Positions 15,733 to 24,833 of a stretch of 35,915 nucleotides of DNA are shown here, piece after piece (position 1 is the stretch's first letter; the number at the start of each line of letters is the position of its first letter). The notes under the pieces were generated by a model that searched no databases, was not told the origin of the DNA, and worked only from the letters and a program-made list of their open reading frames with translations. The position numbers were made by a program, and so were the translations under genes. Origin of the DNA: Candidatus Alistipes intestinigallinarum (GTDB lineage: Bacteria > Bacteroidota > Bacteroidia > Bacteroidales > Rikenellaceae); assembly GCA_019115745.1 (NCBI GenBank), contig DXDA01000046.1, forward strand, positions 1 to 35,915, given 5' to 3'.

Positions 15733-17148
15733 TTATTTGGAGGCGGATTCTTCGTCGCTCCGGGCCTTGAGGTCTCCCCAACCGCCGCCCAGCGCCTTGT
15801 AGAGCTGGACCAGCGCCAGGTGCTCGTTGCGCACCGCCGTACTCTCCTCGATCTGTGCGTCGAAGAACTTACGCTGGGCGTCCAGCACGTCGATATAGCG
15901 GATCACCCCGTTGATATACTGCAGTTTGGCCAGTACGACATACTGCCGGGCGGCTTCCCGCAGGTTGTATTTCAGTTCGGCCGTGCGGCGCATGTTGCGG
16001 TAGGCCACCACGGCGTCGTTCACCTCCTGGAAGACCTCCAGCACCTTCTGTTCATAGGCCAGCCGGGCCTGATCGTAGGCCGCCAGCGCCGCGCGGTACT
16101 TCGCACGCTTCGTCCCGAAGGCGAAGAGCGGGGCCGTGAGGTTTCCGGCCATGTAGGTGAAGGGCGATTCGAGCAGCCCCTTGAAGTGGCCGTTCTCCAC
16201 ACCGCCCGTCAGCGTGAAGGTCAGCCGCGGGAACCGGTCGGCATAGGCGATGCCTACGGCCGCCATGGCCCCTCGCAACTCCTGTTCGGCCTGCCGCACG
16301 TCCGGACGCCGCTGCAGCAGCGTCGATGGAAGCCCGATGGGCAGTGCCTCCGGCATCACGACGTTCAGGTTCATCTCCGCGCGCTCCACCCGGTCCGGAT
16401 AACCGCCCGCAAGCACCGAAATCTGGTTCTCCTTCTGGGCGATCTGCAACTCCAGGTTCGGGATCAGCGCCGCGGCACTGGCCAGTTCGACCTTGGCCTG
16501 CTGGTAGTTCGTCTCGGAGGTCAGACCCCCTTCGAAACGGAGCTTCGCCTGCTGGACACTCTCCTCGCGGGTCTCCACCGTGCGGCGCACGATCGCCAGT
16601 TCGTGATCGAGGGCCACCAGCTCGAAATAGGCCGTGGCGACCTCGGCCACCAGCGCCATCTGCAGCGCCCGGGCCCCCTCGACCGAGGCGAGGTATTCGG
16701 CCCCGCCCTTGCGCTTGGCCCACCGCAGGCTCCCCCACAGGTCGGCCTCCCAGCTCAGGCGTGCCTTGATGCCGATCTCCGGATCGTTCGAGTATTTCGA
16801 GTCGGCATAGTCGTTCGTTTCGCGGTTCGCATAGGCCGATCCGTCGATCGACGGCAGTCGGGCTGCTTTGCTCACGCGGTAGAGCTCCTCCAATTGGCGC
16901 ACGCGCGCTTCGGCCGAAAGCAGGTTGCGGTTGCGTTCGAGCGTGCGGTCGATCAGTCGGCAGAGCGTCGTGTCGGAGTAGATCTCCCACCAGTTGCGGT
17001 CGCTGATCGAGAGCGAGTCGGTGGCTCCGGTGACGATCTCCGAGGGCAACTCCAGTTCCGGGGCCTTGCACCTCTTCTGTACCGAGCAGCTCCCGGCCGT
17101 GAGGAGCAGCACGCCGCACGACAGGATATATATGGTGGCGCGTTTCAT
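15733..17148 (-). CDS. System B outer-membrane channel lipoprotein (NodT/OprM type)
   Basis: A 471-residue outer-membrane factor with a lipoprotein-like signal (LLLTAGSC, C21) and two OEP domains. Typical segments are WWEIYSDTTLCRLIDRTLERNRNLLSAEARVRQLE, RRPDVRQAEQELRGAMAAVG and DAQRKFFDAQIEE. It is the last gene of the system B operon: its ATG overlaps the TGA of the pump gene in an ATGA, which also fixes the start, since the open frame further upstream lies inside the pump gene. It would provide the outer-membrane exit for the RND pump of system B. It differs in sequence from the system A channel, so it is not a recent duplicate. Confidence 0.93.
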   Translation of the reverse strand: MKRATIYILSCGVLLLTAGSCSVQKRCKAPELELPSEIVTGATDSLSISDRNWWEIYSDTTLCRLIDRTLERNRNLLSAEARVRQLEELYRVSKAARLPSIDGSAYANRETNDYADSKYSNDPEIGIKARLSWEADLWGSLRWAKRKGGAEYLASVEGARALQMALVAEVATAYFELVALDHELAIVRRTVETREESVQQAKLRFEGGLTSETNYQQAKVELASAAALIPNLELQIAQKENQISVLAGGYPDRVERAEMNLNVVMPEALPIGLPSTLLQRRPDVRQAEQELRGAMAAVGIAYADRFPRLTFTLTGGVENGHFKGLLESPFTYMAGNLTAPLFAFGTKRAKYRAALAAYDQARLAYEQKVLEVFQEVNDAVVAYRNMRRTAELKYNLREAARQYVVLAKLQYINGVIRYIDVLDAQRKFFDAQIEESTAVRNEHLALVQLYKALGGGWGDLKARSDEESASK

Positions 17149-20100
17149 CGTTTTGACCATTTTTCTTTCATTTTGTAGACCCAGACGAAGAACAGCGGCA
17201 CGAAGACGATACCGACCGTAATAGCCACGAGCATTCCGAAGAAGACGCCCGTACCGATTCCCTGACGGCTGGCCGAACCCGGACCGCTGGCGAAGACCAG
17301 CGGCAACATGCCGAGGATGAAGGCCAGCGAGGTCATCACGATCGGGCGGAAGCGCAGGTGTGCGGCCTGAATCACGGCCGACAGCGTATCGCGGCCCTTT
17401 TCGACCTCGTCCTTGGCGAACTCCACGATCAGGATGGCGTTCTTGGCCACCAGTCCCACGAGCATCACCAGTCCGATCTGGAAGTAGATGTTGTTCTCCA
17501 GTCCGCAGACCCAGTTTCCGAGGTAGGCGCCGATGCCCGCGATGGGCAGCGACAGGATCACCGCAATGGGGATCAGCCAGCTCTCGTACTGCGCCGCCAG
17601 GAACAGGAAGACGAACAGGAAGGCCAGCCCCAGAACGTAGCCCGTCTGTCCGCTGACGTGCTTCTCCTGGTAGGAAAGGCCGCTCCACTCGACGCCGATC
17701 GTCGCGGGCAGGTGGCGGCGGGCGATCTGTTCGAGGATGGCCATCGCCTGTCCCGAACTGTAACCCTGGGCCGCTTCGCCCGAGATCGTGGCCGAGTTGA
17801 ACATGTTGAAACGCCGGATCGTACCCGGGCCCGTCGTGTAGGAGGTTGTGCCGAGAGCCGTGATCGGAATCATGGCCTTGTCGGCGCCCCGCACGAAGAA
17901 CAGACCGAGGTTTTCACGCTGTGCGCGGTACGGTGCTTCGGCCTGGATGTAGACCCGGTAGATGCGGTTGAACATGTTGAAGTCGTTGACGTAGACCGAC
18001 CCGGTGAAGGTCTTCACCGTCGAGAAGATGTCGGCCATCGGGACGCCCAGCATCTGCGCCTTGTCGCGGTCCACGTCGAAGTAGAGCTGCGGGATGTCGT
18101 TCTGGATCGACGACGAGAGCCCGGTGAGCTCCTTGCGCTGCGCCGCGTAGTGCATCAGCGTGTCGACGGCCCGCTGCAGGTCGTTGTACGAGGCGTCGCC
18201 CCGGGCTTCGAGCACCATCTCGAAGCCGCCCGAAGCACCGAGCCCCGGGATTACCGGAGGCGTCGACAGGTAGGCCTTGCTCTCCGGGTAGCGGCTCAGC
18301 TCCCGACGCACGGCGGCCATCACCTCGCGGATGTCGGAGCTTTTGCGCTCCTCCCACGGCTTGAGGATCACGGTCAGCTGGCTCCGCGACTGGTTCGTGC
18401 CCACGCGCGGGCTGGAACCCGTGACGTTGAGCACGTACTCCACGTCGGGCAGCGACATCAGGTACTCCATGGCGCGGTTGGTGACCTTGCGCGTGCGTTC
18501 GAGCGTCGCACCCTCGGGGAGCTCCAGCTCCACGGTGAAGTAGCCCTGGTCCTCCTGCGGCATGAAGCTCTGCGGCACGACCTTGTTGAGCAGCCATAGC
18601 GCCACGAGCGTCATGCCGAAGAGTGCGAGCATCCGCTTCGAGTGGCGCACGCCGCCGCGGATCAGCTTCTCGTAGAACTTGTTGCCGCGGGCCAGCCAGA
18701 AGTTGATGCGGCGGAAGAGACGGTTTTTCTTTTTGCCCGAGTCGGGGCGCAGGATCAGCGCGCACAACGCCGGCGAGAGCGTCAGCGCCACGAAGGTCGA
18801 GATCAGCACCGAGACGGCGATCGTGATGGTGAACTGCCGGTAGAGCTGTCCGGTGATGCCCGACAGGAAGCTCACCGGCACGAACACGGCGCACAGCACG
18901 AGCGACGTGGCGATGATGGCGCTGCCGAGTCCCTTCATGGCCTTCTTCGTGGCCTCGTAGGGCGACAATCCCTCCTCGTCCATCGTCCGCTCGACGGCCT
19001 CCACGACCACGATGGCGTCGTCGACCACGATACCGATCGCCAGGATCAGTCCCAGCAGGGTCATCATGTTGAGCGAGAAGCCGAAGACGAGCATCACGCC
19101 GAACGTACCGATCAGCGAAATCGGCACGGCGATCGTCGGGATGAGCGTCGCGCGCCAGTTCTGCAGCGAGAGGAACACCACGAGGATCACCAGCAGCAGC
19201 GCCTCGACGAGCGTGTGGTAGACCTCCTTGATCGACTGCGAGATGTAGGCCGTCATGTCGAAGGGGATCTCGTAGGAGATGCCTTCCGGGAAGTTGCGGC
19301 TGATCTCCTCCATGGTCTGCTTGACCCGTTGGGCCACCTCCATGGCGTTGGCGCCCGGCAGCATGTTGATGTTCATCACCGCGGCATTCCCGCCGTTGAT
19401 ACCGCTCTCGGTGTTGTACGAGGCGGCTTCAAGCGAGACGCGCGCCACGTCGCGCAGCCGCGTCAGCGACCCGTCGGGGTTGGCGCGGATGACGATCTCC
19501 TCGAATTCGCTCACCGACGACAGACGCCCCTGGGCGATGATCGGCGTGGTGACGTCGAGGTCCGTGATGGGCTGCTGGCCCAGCACACCGGCCGCCGATT
19601 CGCGGTTCTGGTCCTTGAGGGCTTTCTGCAGGTCCTGGACCGTGAGGCCGAGGTTGGCCAGCCGGTCGGGCTGTACCCAGATCTGCATGGCGTAGTAGCG
19701 GCTGCCGACGTTCGAGACGCTGCCCACGCCCGGCACGCGCCGCAACATGTCCACCACGTTCAGCGTGGCGTAGTTCGAAAGGTAGATCTCGTCGAACTTC
19801 GGGTCGTTCGACAGCAGCGTGACGGTCATCAGGCGGCTCGACGCCTGCTTCTCCACCGAGATGCCGTTCTGCACCACCTCGGCCGGCAGACGCGATTCGG
19901 CCTGCTTGACGCGGTTCTGAATCTCGACGGCCGCCAGGTCGGCATCCGTCGAGATGTCGAAGGTCACCGTGGCCGAGAAACTGCCCGAGTTGGAGTTCGT
20001 CGACTCCATGTAGAGCATTCCGGGCGTACCGTTCAACTCCTGTTCGATGGGCGTGGCGACGGCCTGCGTCACGGTCTGGGCGCTGGCGCCCGGATAGGAG

Positions 20101-20243
20101 GCCGAGATCTTCACCACCGGGGGCACGATCTGCGGATACTGGTCCACGGGCAGCAGGAACAACCCCAGCAGGCCCACGATGACGATGACGATCGAAAGAA
20201 CGGTCGAGAAGATCGGCCGGTCAATAAAGAAATCCGATTTCAT
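17145..20243 (-). CDS. System B RND efflux pump, HAE1/AcrB type
   Basis: A 1032-residue RND transporter starting MKSDFFIDRPIFSTVLSIVI, a very typical family start; the open frame extends 5' into the adaptor gene, which is not used. The TM4 proton-relay pair is present (GIVVDDAIVVVEA, D408 and D409), as is the TM10 lysine (GLVAKNAILIVEF). Length and both periplasmic loops are normal. The gene begins 7 bases after the adaptor stop and overlaps the channel gene by 4 bases. It resembles the MexF/AcrB group more than the system A pump does, judging by PGTGVFFGM-like and VWSGLSYQE-like segments. Substrates are unknown. Confidence 0.96.
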   Translation of the reverse strand: MKSDFFIDRPIFSTVLSIVIVIVGLLGLFLLPVDQYPQIVPPVVKISASYPGASAQTVTQAVATPIEQELNGTPGMLYMESTNSNSGSFSATVTFDISTDADLAAVEIQNRVKQAESRLPAEVVQNGISVEKQASSRLMTVTLLSNDPKFDEIYLSNYATLNVVDMLRRVPGVGSVSNVGSRYYAMQIWVQPDRLANLGLTVQDLQKALKDQNRESAAGVLGQQPITDLDVTTPIIAQGRLSSVSEFEEIVIRANPDGSLTRLRDVARVSLEAASYNTESGINGGNAAVMNINMLPGANAMEVAQRVKQTMEEISRNFPEGISYEIPFDMTAYISQSIKEVYHTLVEALLLVILVVFLSLQNWRATLIPTIAVPISLIGTFGVMLVFGFSLNMMTLLGLILAIGIVVDDAIVVVEAVERTMDEEGLSPYEATKKAMKGLGSAIIATSLVLCAVFVPVSFLSGITGQLYRQFTITIAVSVLISTFVALTLSPALCALILRPDSGKKKNRLFRRINFWLARGNKFYEKLIRGGVRHSKRMLALFGMTLVALWLLNKVVPQSFMPQEDQGYFTVELELPEGATLERTRKVTNRAMEYLMSLPDVEYVLNVTGSSPRVGTNQSRSQLTVILKPWEERKSSDIREVMAAVRRELSRYPESKAYLSTPPVIPGLGASGGFEMVLEARGDASYNDLQRAVDTLMHYAAQRKELTGLSSSIQNDIPQLYFDVDRDKAQMLGVPMADIFSTVKTFTGSVYVNDFNMFNRIYRVYIQAEAPYRAQRENLGLFFVRGADKAMIPITALGTTSYTTGPGTIRRFNMFNSATISGEAAQGYSSGQAMAILEQIARRHLPATIGVEWSGLSYQEKHVSGQTGYVLGLAFLFVFLFLAAQYESWLIPIAVILSLPIAGIGAYLGNWVCGLENNIYFQIGLVMLVGLVAKNAILIVEFAKDEVEKGRDTLSAVIQAAHLRFRPIVMTSLAFILGMLPLVFASGPGSASRQGIGTGVFFGMLVAITVGIVFVPLFFVWVYKMKEKWSKR

Positions 20244-20250
20244 GGGCGGG

Positions 20251-21522
20251 TCAGTTTTCGGGGTTTTCCGATTCGGTTGCGGCCGCCGGTGCCGGTGTCG
20301 GAGCCGGGACCGGCTCGACCTTGTCGCCGTGGGTGAGCTTGTGGAAGCCCTCGACGACGATCTTCTCGCCCGGTACGGCGCCACGCTCGATGATCACCCG
20401 GTTGCCGACTTCGGGTCCGAGTTCGATCATGCGGCGCTCGGCCACGCTGTCGGGGCGGATCACGAAGATATAGGCCCCGCCCTTCTCGATGACCACGGCC
20501 TTGGTCGGGATCACCGTGGCGTGTTCACGCACGTCCAGCAGCAGGCGCACCTTGGTGAACTGGCCCGGGAGCAGGATCCGGTCCGGATTGGCCATCTCGG
20601 CCCGCACGGAGAAGGTGCCCGTCTCGGGATCGACCTGCGGGTCGGCGAAATCCACCAGACCCCGCAGCGGATAGGGCGTATTGTCGGGCAGCGTGATGGT
20701 GATGTAGGGGTTCCACTTGCGCGTGGTGTCCTTCTGTCCGATGTTGACGTTCCGGGCCTTGCTCTTCAGGTAGTCGAGGCCCGTCATGCTGAAGTCCACA
20801 CGCACGGTGTCGCTCTTGACCACGGTGGCCAGCAGCGACTTGCCGTTCGGGCTGACCAGCGTGCCGATGTCGACGCTGCGCTCGGAGATATAGCCCGAGA
20901 TGGGCGAACTGACAGTCGTATAGCTCAGGGCCGTTTCGGCTTGCGTGAGGTCTGCCTCGCTCATCGCCACGGCGGCCGTGGCGCTTTCGTACGAAGCCAC
21001 GGCGTTGTCCAGGTCGAGCTGGCTGGCGGCATTCTGCTCGTAGAGCGGGCGGATGCGCTGCAGGTCGCGTTCGGCCTTCTGGGCCAGGGCCTTGTCCTTG
21101 TTCAACTGGGCTCTGGCCTTGTTGACGCGGGCCTCGTAGACCTTGGGGTCGATGATGAAGAGCGGTTGTCCGCGGCGGACATAGGTACCCTCCTCGAAGA
21201 GCATCTTTTCGAGGAAGCCCTCCACCCGGGCGCGGATCTCGACGAATTGCTGGGCGCGGATGCGTCCGACGTATTCGCCGTAAATTTCAATGTCGTCGGT
21301 TCCGACGGGCTCGACTTCGACTACGGGATAGACGGGTTTCGGAGGTTCGGGACGGAAGAACCACCAAAGCCCTCCGGCGATCAGCACGATGCAGACGGTC
21401 AGGATCCCCCAGGTCCGTTTCGAGAAGCGGCGAACGCGGCCTCCGGCCTCCTTGCCGAGTTCAAGGGTGCGACGCCCGGCACGGGTTGCCTGCCGGACGA
21501 TTTTCTCGCGTGAAAATTCCAT
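20251..21522 (-). CDS. System B periplasmic adaptor with inner-membrane anchor
   Basis: A 423-residue membrane-fusion protein. Unlike the system A adaptor it has no lipobox; it starts with a basic cytoplasmic tail of about 37 residues (MEFSREKIVRQATRAGRRTL onwards), then one membrane helix (WGILTVCIVLIAGGLWWFF). The lipoyl halves (FVEIRARVEGFLEKM and YTTVSSPISGYISERSVDIG), alpha hairpin and beta-barrel domain (TVRVDFSMTGLDYL) follow in normal order. The C-terminal end is Pro/Ala-rich. First gene of the system B operon. No later Met gives a better start, so the long tail appears real. A -7 box lies 54 bases upstream. Confidence 0.93.
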   Translation of the reverse strand: MEFSREKIVRQATRAGRRTLELGKEAGGRVRRFSKRTWGILTVCIVLIAGGLWWFFRPEPPKPVYPVVEVEPVGTDDIEIYGEYVGRIRAQQFVEIRARVEGFLEKMLFEEGTYVRRGQPLFIIDPKVYEARVNKARAQLNKDKALAQKAERDLQRIRPLYEQNAASQLDLDNAVASYESATAAVAMSEADLTQAETALSYTTVSSPISGYISERSVDIGTLVSPNGKSLLATVVKSDTVRVDFSMTGLDYLKSKARNVNIGQKDTTRKWNPYITITLPDNTPYPLRGLVDFADPQVDPETGTFSVRAEMANPDRILLPGQFTKVRLLLDVREHATVIPTKAVVIEKGGAYIFVIRPDSVAERRMIELGPEVGNRVIIERGAVPGEKIVVEGFHKLTHGDKVEPVPAPTPAPAAATESENPEN

Positions 21523-21575
21523 GTTTCAATCAAAAATTCCGGAATGTTTGCCTGGTATGTTTCCGGTTCAGGGTG

Positions 21576-21583
21576 CAAAAGTA
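21576..21583 (-). promoter_or_regulatory. Predicted -7 box of the system B operon
   Basis: Minus strand TACTTTTG fits TAnnTTTG. A TTTG (minus strand, 21599-21602) lies 15 bases upstream, which is short for the usual 19-base spacing. Confidence 0.6.
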
Positions 21584-21852
21584 CGAATTTTTCTCTAACA
21601 AACGGATTTTTCGTGCGAATATGATGCCGCGGACGAATAAATCCGCTCTTTTTACTCGAAACCGACCCTTTCGTACGGGCTTGGGAGGTCTCTCTCACTC
21701 CCGGTCCATCTGAGCTTTGCGTGTTTGTCGTTCGTTCCTGTTGCAGCGCCGTTTTCCCGTCGCCCGGCCTTCCTGCGCATCTCTCCGGGACTTCTCTTCT
21801 TCCGTTGTCGCAGCACTCCGGCGGCCTTTCAGAGAAAAAAGTCGGGAAAATT

Positions 21853-21883
21853 TTTGGAACTTCCCTTTTTGTTGTTACCTTTG
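21853..21883 (+). promoter_or_regulatory. Promoter of the system C operon
   Basis: TTTG (21853-21856) and TACCTTTG (21876-21883) are separated by exactly 19 bases, the full Bacteroidetes consensus. Transcription should start at about 21888-21890, inside the palindrome listed next. Confidence 0.8.
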
Positions 21884-21885
21884 CA

Positions 21886-21901
21886 TTAACAAATTTGTTA
21901 A
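21886..21901. promoter_or_regulatory. Likely TetR operator, 16-bp perfect palindrome
   Basis: TTAACAAATTTGTTAA reads the same on both strands and covers the predicted transcription start. An extra half site, TTGTTAAC, follows at 21908-21915. Size, symmetry and position fit binding by a TetR dimer, and the first gene downstream is a TetR-family regulator, so autoregulation of the whole operon is the natural inference. Confidence 0.7.
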
Positions 21902-21925
21902 ATAAAATTGTTAACACGCTGACTT

Positions 21926-22558
21926 ATGCCGGAACATGCTCGTAATAAGGAACAGGCTATCCTCGATGCGGCCGAACGGGAATTCCTGACCAAAGGTTTC
22001 GACGGCGCCCGAACGACCTCGATCGCCCAGGCTGCAGGGGTGACCCACGCCATGTTGCACTACTATTTCCGCACGAAGGAGAAGATCTTCGAGCGGATTC
22101 TCGACGAAAAGATGCGCCTGATGGGCGAATCAGTCCTGACGGCGTTCGGAAGTCCGGGCCTTCCGCTCTCGGAACGGCTGCGCCAGGGGATCGAGAATCA
22201 TTTCGATTTCGTGGCGGCCAATCCCGATTTGCCGCGCTTTCTGGTCAACGAGGTCTTCGCGCGGCCCGAGCGCTATGAGGCCATGCGGCAGCGGATCCGT
22301 TGGATCATGAATCCGCTGCTGGCCGATCTTCAGCGGGAACTGGACGAAGCTGCGGCCCGCGGTGAGGCGGATTCGGCAGATGCGCTGATGCTGTTGCTGG
22401 ATGTTATTTCGCTGAATGTCTTTCCGTTCCTGGCCTACCCTGTTTTGGAGCCGCTTTTGGGCGATCTGGCCGGTGACCGGACCCGTTTTTTTGCCCAGCG
22501 CAAGGCTGAAAACCTCGAAGTGATCCGTAAACGACTCTTAAAAACACCGCAGCGATGA
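21926..22558 (+). CDS. TetR-family regulator, first gene of system C
   Basis: A 210-residue protein with an N-terminal TetR domain (AILDAAEREFLTKGFDGARTTSIAQAAGVTHAMLHYYFRTKEKIF in one run of helices, about residues 11-56) and a helical ligand-binding C-terminal part (about 60-200). It heads the seven-gene export operon and its last codons overlap the channel gene (ATGA). Repressors of this group commonly control adjacent exporters and respond to the exported compound. The palindrome over the promoter is a good candidate for its binding site. It is not similar in its C-terminal half to the system A TetR. Confidence 0.93.
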   Translation: MPEHARNKEQAILDAAEREFLTKGFDGARTTSIAQAAGVTHAMLHYYFRTKEKIFERILDEKMRLMGESVLTAFGSPGLPLSERLRQGIENHFDFVAANPDLPRFLVNEVFARPERYEAMRQRIRWIMNPLLADLQRELDEAAARGEADSADALMLLLDVISLNVFPFLAYPVLEPLLGDLAGDRTRFFAQRKAENLEVIRKRLLKTPQR

Positions 22559-23919
22559 AAGCCGTATTGATTTTGTGCGGGGCCTTGCTTGCAAGCCTTT
22601 CGGTGCCGGCGCAGCCGACGCTCGACGAATGCCGGGAACTGGCCCGCCGCCATTATCCCGAGATCCGGCAATATGACCTGATCCGCCGGACTGAAGCCTA
22701 CGACCTGGCAAATGCGTCCCGGGCTTATCTGCCGCAGGTCTCCTTTTCGGCGCAGGTTGTGTGGCAGAGTGCCGTGCCGGAGTTTCCCGACGCATTGACT
22801 GGAATGCTTTCCGCGCGGGATGTCTCGATTCCAGGTATGCACAAGGATCAGTATAAGGCCATGCTTGAGGTGAACCAGGTGCTTTGGGACGGAGGCCGGG
22901 CGGCAGCCGAAAAACAGATGGCCAAGGCCGAATCGGCCGAACGGCAACAGGCTGCGGAGGTCGATCTGTATGCCCTGGAAGGACGTGTCGACGATCTCTA
23001 TTTCGGAATTTTGTTGCTCGATGAGCAGATTGCCCGGATGCGGTTGACGGTCGATCTGTTGCGGAGCAATCTCGACAAGATCCGGGCCTGTTTTCGCAAT
23101 GGGGTGGCAATGGCGGCGGATGTCGATGCCGTGGAGGCCGAGTTGCTGGCTGCGAACCAACAGACGGCCGAGTATGAAGCCCGGCGTGAAAACTATCGGC
23201 GGATGCTCGCACTCTTCATTGGAGAGGAGCTGGATGATCGGCCGCTGGTGCGTCCCGCGGTTGTCGCGGAGTCTTCGGCGGCAGGGATCGGATTGGGTAT
23301 TCCGGGTGTGGCTTCGGATTGTCGGAGCTGCGGAATCCCGGGATGCGGAGAGAATCGGACCGATGAGTCGGAGCGTCCCGAAAAGGCGTGGTTCGATGCC
23401 CGGATTGACCTTCTTTCGGCTCAGGAACGGCAGTTGAAGTCGGCGACCCGCCCCCGGTTCGGGCTCTTCGCACAAGGTTATTACGGCTATCCGGGACTCG
23501 ATTTCTTCCGGAGCATGATCTCTCCCGATTGGACGTGGAATGCCCTGGTGGGAGTCCGGATGTCGTGGAATTTCGGCGGGTATTATACGCGGAAAAATTC
23601 GTTGAACAAACTCCGTGCCGCTAAGGAACAGATTGAGGTGAAACGCGATATATTCCTGTTCAACAATCGGTTGGAGTGCGTGGAGGAGAATGGCGAGATT
23701 GCGCGTTTGCGGAGGGCATTGGCCGACGATGACCGTATCGTGGCGCTGCGGCGCTCGGTCCGCGAGGCTGCCGAGTCGAAACTCCGAAACGGTGTGATCG
23801 ACACCGATGACCTGTTGCGTAAGATCACCGACGAGAATCTGGCCGTCATGGCCCGCAGTGCCCGGGAAATCGAACTGTTGAAGAAAATTTATGAATTGAA
23901 ACATACGCTCAACCGATGA
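22555..23919 (+). CDS. TolC-like outer-membrane channel of system C
   Basis: A 454-residue outer-membrane efflux protein with a Sec signal peptide (cleavage near VPAQP, no lipobox) and two OEP domains: LDECRELARRHYPEIRQYDL opens the first, and MSWNFGGYYTRKNSLNKLRAAKEQIEVKRD belongs to the second. It overlaps both neighbours by 4 bases. Between the halves, about residues 243-272 (bases 23281-23370) form a Gly-rich stretch with three cysteines (SDCRSCGIPGCGEN) that does not look like the helical hairpins expected there. It should form the outer-membrane exit for the ABC-2 exporter encoded downstream. Confidence 0.88.
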   Translation: MKAVLILCGALLASLSVPAQPTLDECRELARRHYPEIRQYDLIRRTEAYDLANASRAYLPQVSFSAQVVWQSAVPEFPDALTGMLSARDVSIPGMHKDQYKAMLEVNQVLWDGGRAAAEKQMAKAESAERQQAAEVDLYALEGRVDDLYFGILLLDEQIARMRLTVDLLRSNLDKIRACFRNGVAMAADVDAVEAELLAANQQTAEYEARRENYRRMLALFIGEELDDRPLVRPAVVAESSAAGIGLGIPGVASDCRSCGIPGCGENRTDESERPEKAWFDARIDLLSAQERQLKSATRPRFGLFAQGYYGYPGLDFFRSMISPDWTWNALVGVRMSWNFGGYYTRKNSLNKLRAAKEQIEVKRDIFLFNNRLECVEENGEIARLRRALADDDRIVALRRSVREAAESKLRNGVIDTDDLLRKITDENLAVMARSAREIELLKKIYELKHTLNR

Positions 23920-24809
23920 AAAAAGTTGTTTTGTATCTGGTTACGCCCCTGTTGGCTGCGGCGTGCGGTCACGACGGGGATTTCGATGCCTCGGGGACCT
24001 TCGAGGCTACCGAAGTGACGGTCTCGGCCGAAGCCGCCGGGCGCATTCTGTGGTTCGGAGCTGACGAGGGCGATCGGCTTGTGGCCGGAGAGCAGGTCGG
24101 GGCCATCGATTCCGTGCAGACCTATCTGCAGAAGCTCCAGTTGGAGCGGCAGCAGGCTTCGGTCAGCTCCACACGTCCCGATGTCGCCAAGCAGGCGGCA
24201 GCCCTGCGCGAACGGATCGCCCGGCAACGGATCGAATACCGCCGGGTGGAAAACCTCCTGCATGACGGCGCCGCCACACTCAAGCAGCGCGACGATGCCG
24301 AAGCCCGGTTGAAGGTCCTCGAAGGCGAACTGGAGGCCCTGTTGTCCACTCTCGGGAAGAACCGTGCGTCGATCGATGAAAACGCTTCGGCCATCGATCT
24401 GCAGATCGCCCAGTTGGAAGACCGCCTGGCGAAGTGCCGGATCGTCTCCCCGGTGGCGGGAACCGTGCTGGCCCGTTATGCCGAGGCCGGAGAGTTGGCT
24501 GCAGTCGGGCGTCCGTTGATGAAGGTTGCCGATCTCGACCGCCTGTTCCTCCGGGCCTACTTCACGTCGGATCAACTGGCCCGGCTGCACCTGGGGCAAG
24601 AGGTGACCGTGACGGCCGATTTCGGCGGCGAAAACCGATTCGACTATCCGGGACGGGTGGTGTGGATCGCCTCGAAGAGCGAATTCACGCCCAAAACCAT
24701 TCAGACACGCGATTCGCGGGCCAATCTGGTCTATGCCGTCAAGATCGCCGTCGAGAACGACGGACGGCTCAAAATCGGACTCTACGGCGAAGTCCGGATC
24801 GGAAATTGA
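23916..24809 (+). CDS. HlyD/YbhG-like periplasmic adaptor of system C
   Basis: A 297-residue membrane-fusion protein with a lipoprotein-like signal (LLAAAC, C17). The first lipoyl half is VTVSAEAAGRILWFGADEGD, then a long coiled-coil hairpin (about residues 70-170, charged and Gln/Arg-rich), the second lipoyl half (CRIVSPVAGTVLARYAEAGEL) and a short beta-barrel domain (LFLRAYFTSDQLARLHLGQEV). Small adaptors of this kind accompany ABC-2 exporters such as E. coli YbhGFSR. The start overlaps the channel stop by 4 bases. A 24-base gap before the ATPase gene is the largest in this operon. Confidence 0.9.
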   Translation: MKKVVLYLVTPLLAAACGHDGDFDASGTFEATEVTVSAEAAGRILWFGADEGDRLVAGEQVGAIDSVQTYLQKLQLERQQASVSSTRPDVAKQAAALRERIARQRIEYRRVENLLHDGAATLKQRDDAEARLKVLEGELEALLSTLGKNRASIDENASAIDLQIAQLEDRLAKCRIVSPVAGTVLARYAEAGELAAVGRPLMKVADLDRLFLRAYFTSDQLARLHLGQEVTVTADFGGENRFDYPGRVVWIASKSEFTPKTIQTRDSRANLVYAVKIAVENDGRLKIGLYGEVRIGN

Positions 24810-24833
24810 TCGCCTTACCGACCAAAAAATACC

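Larger units (their letters stand above)
21523..21925. other. Divergent control region between systems B and C
   Basis: About 400 bases with no credible gene. It carries the system B promoter at the left, the system C promoter and operator at the right, and roughly 230 bases of mixed sequence between them in which I see no clear structure. A TAACAAA word (21596-21602), equal to half of the system C operator, lies next to the system B promoter. Confidence 0.6.
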
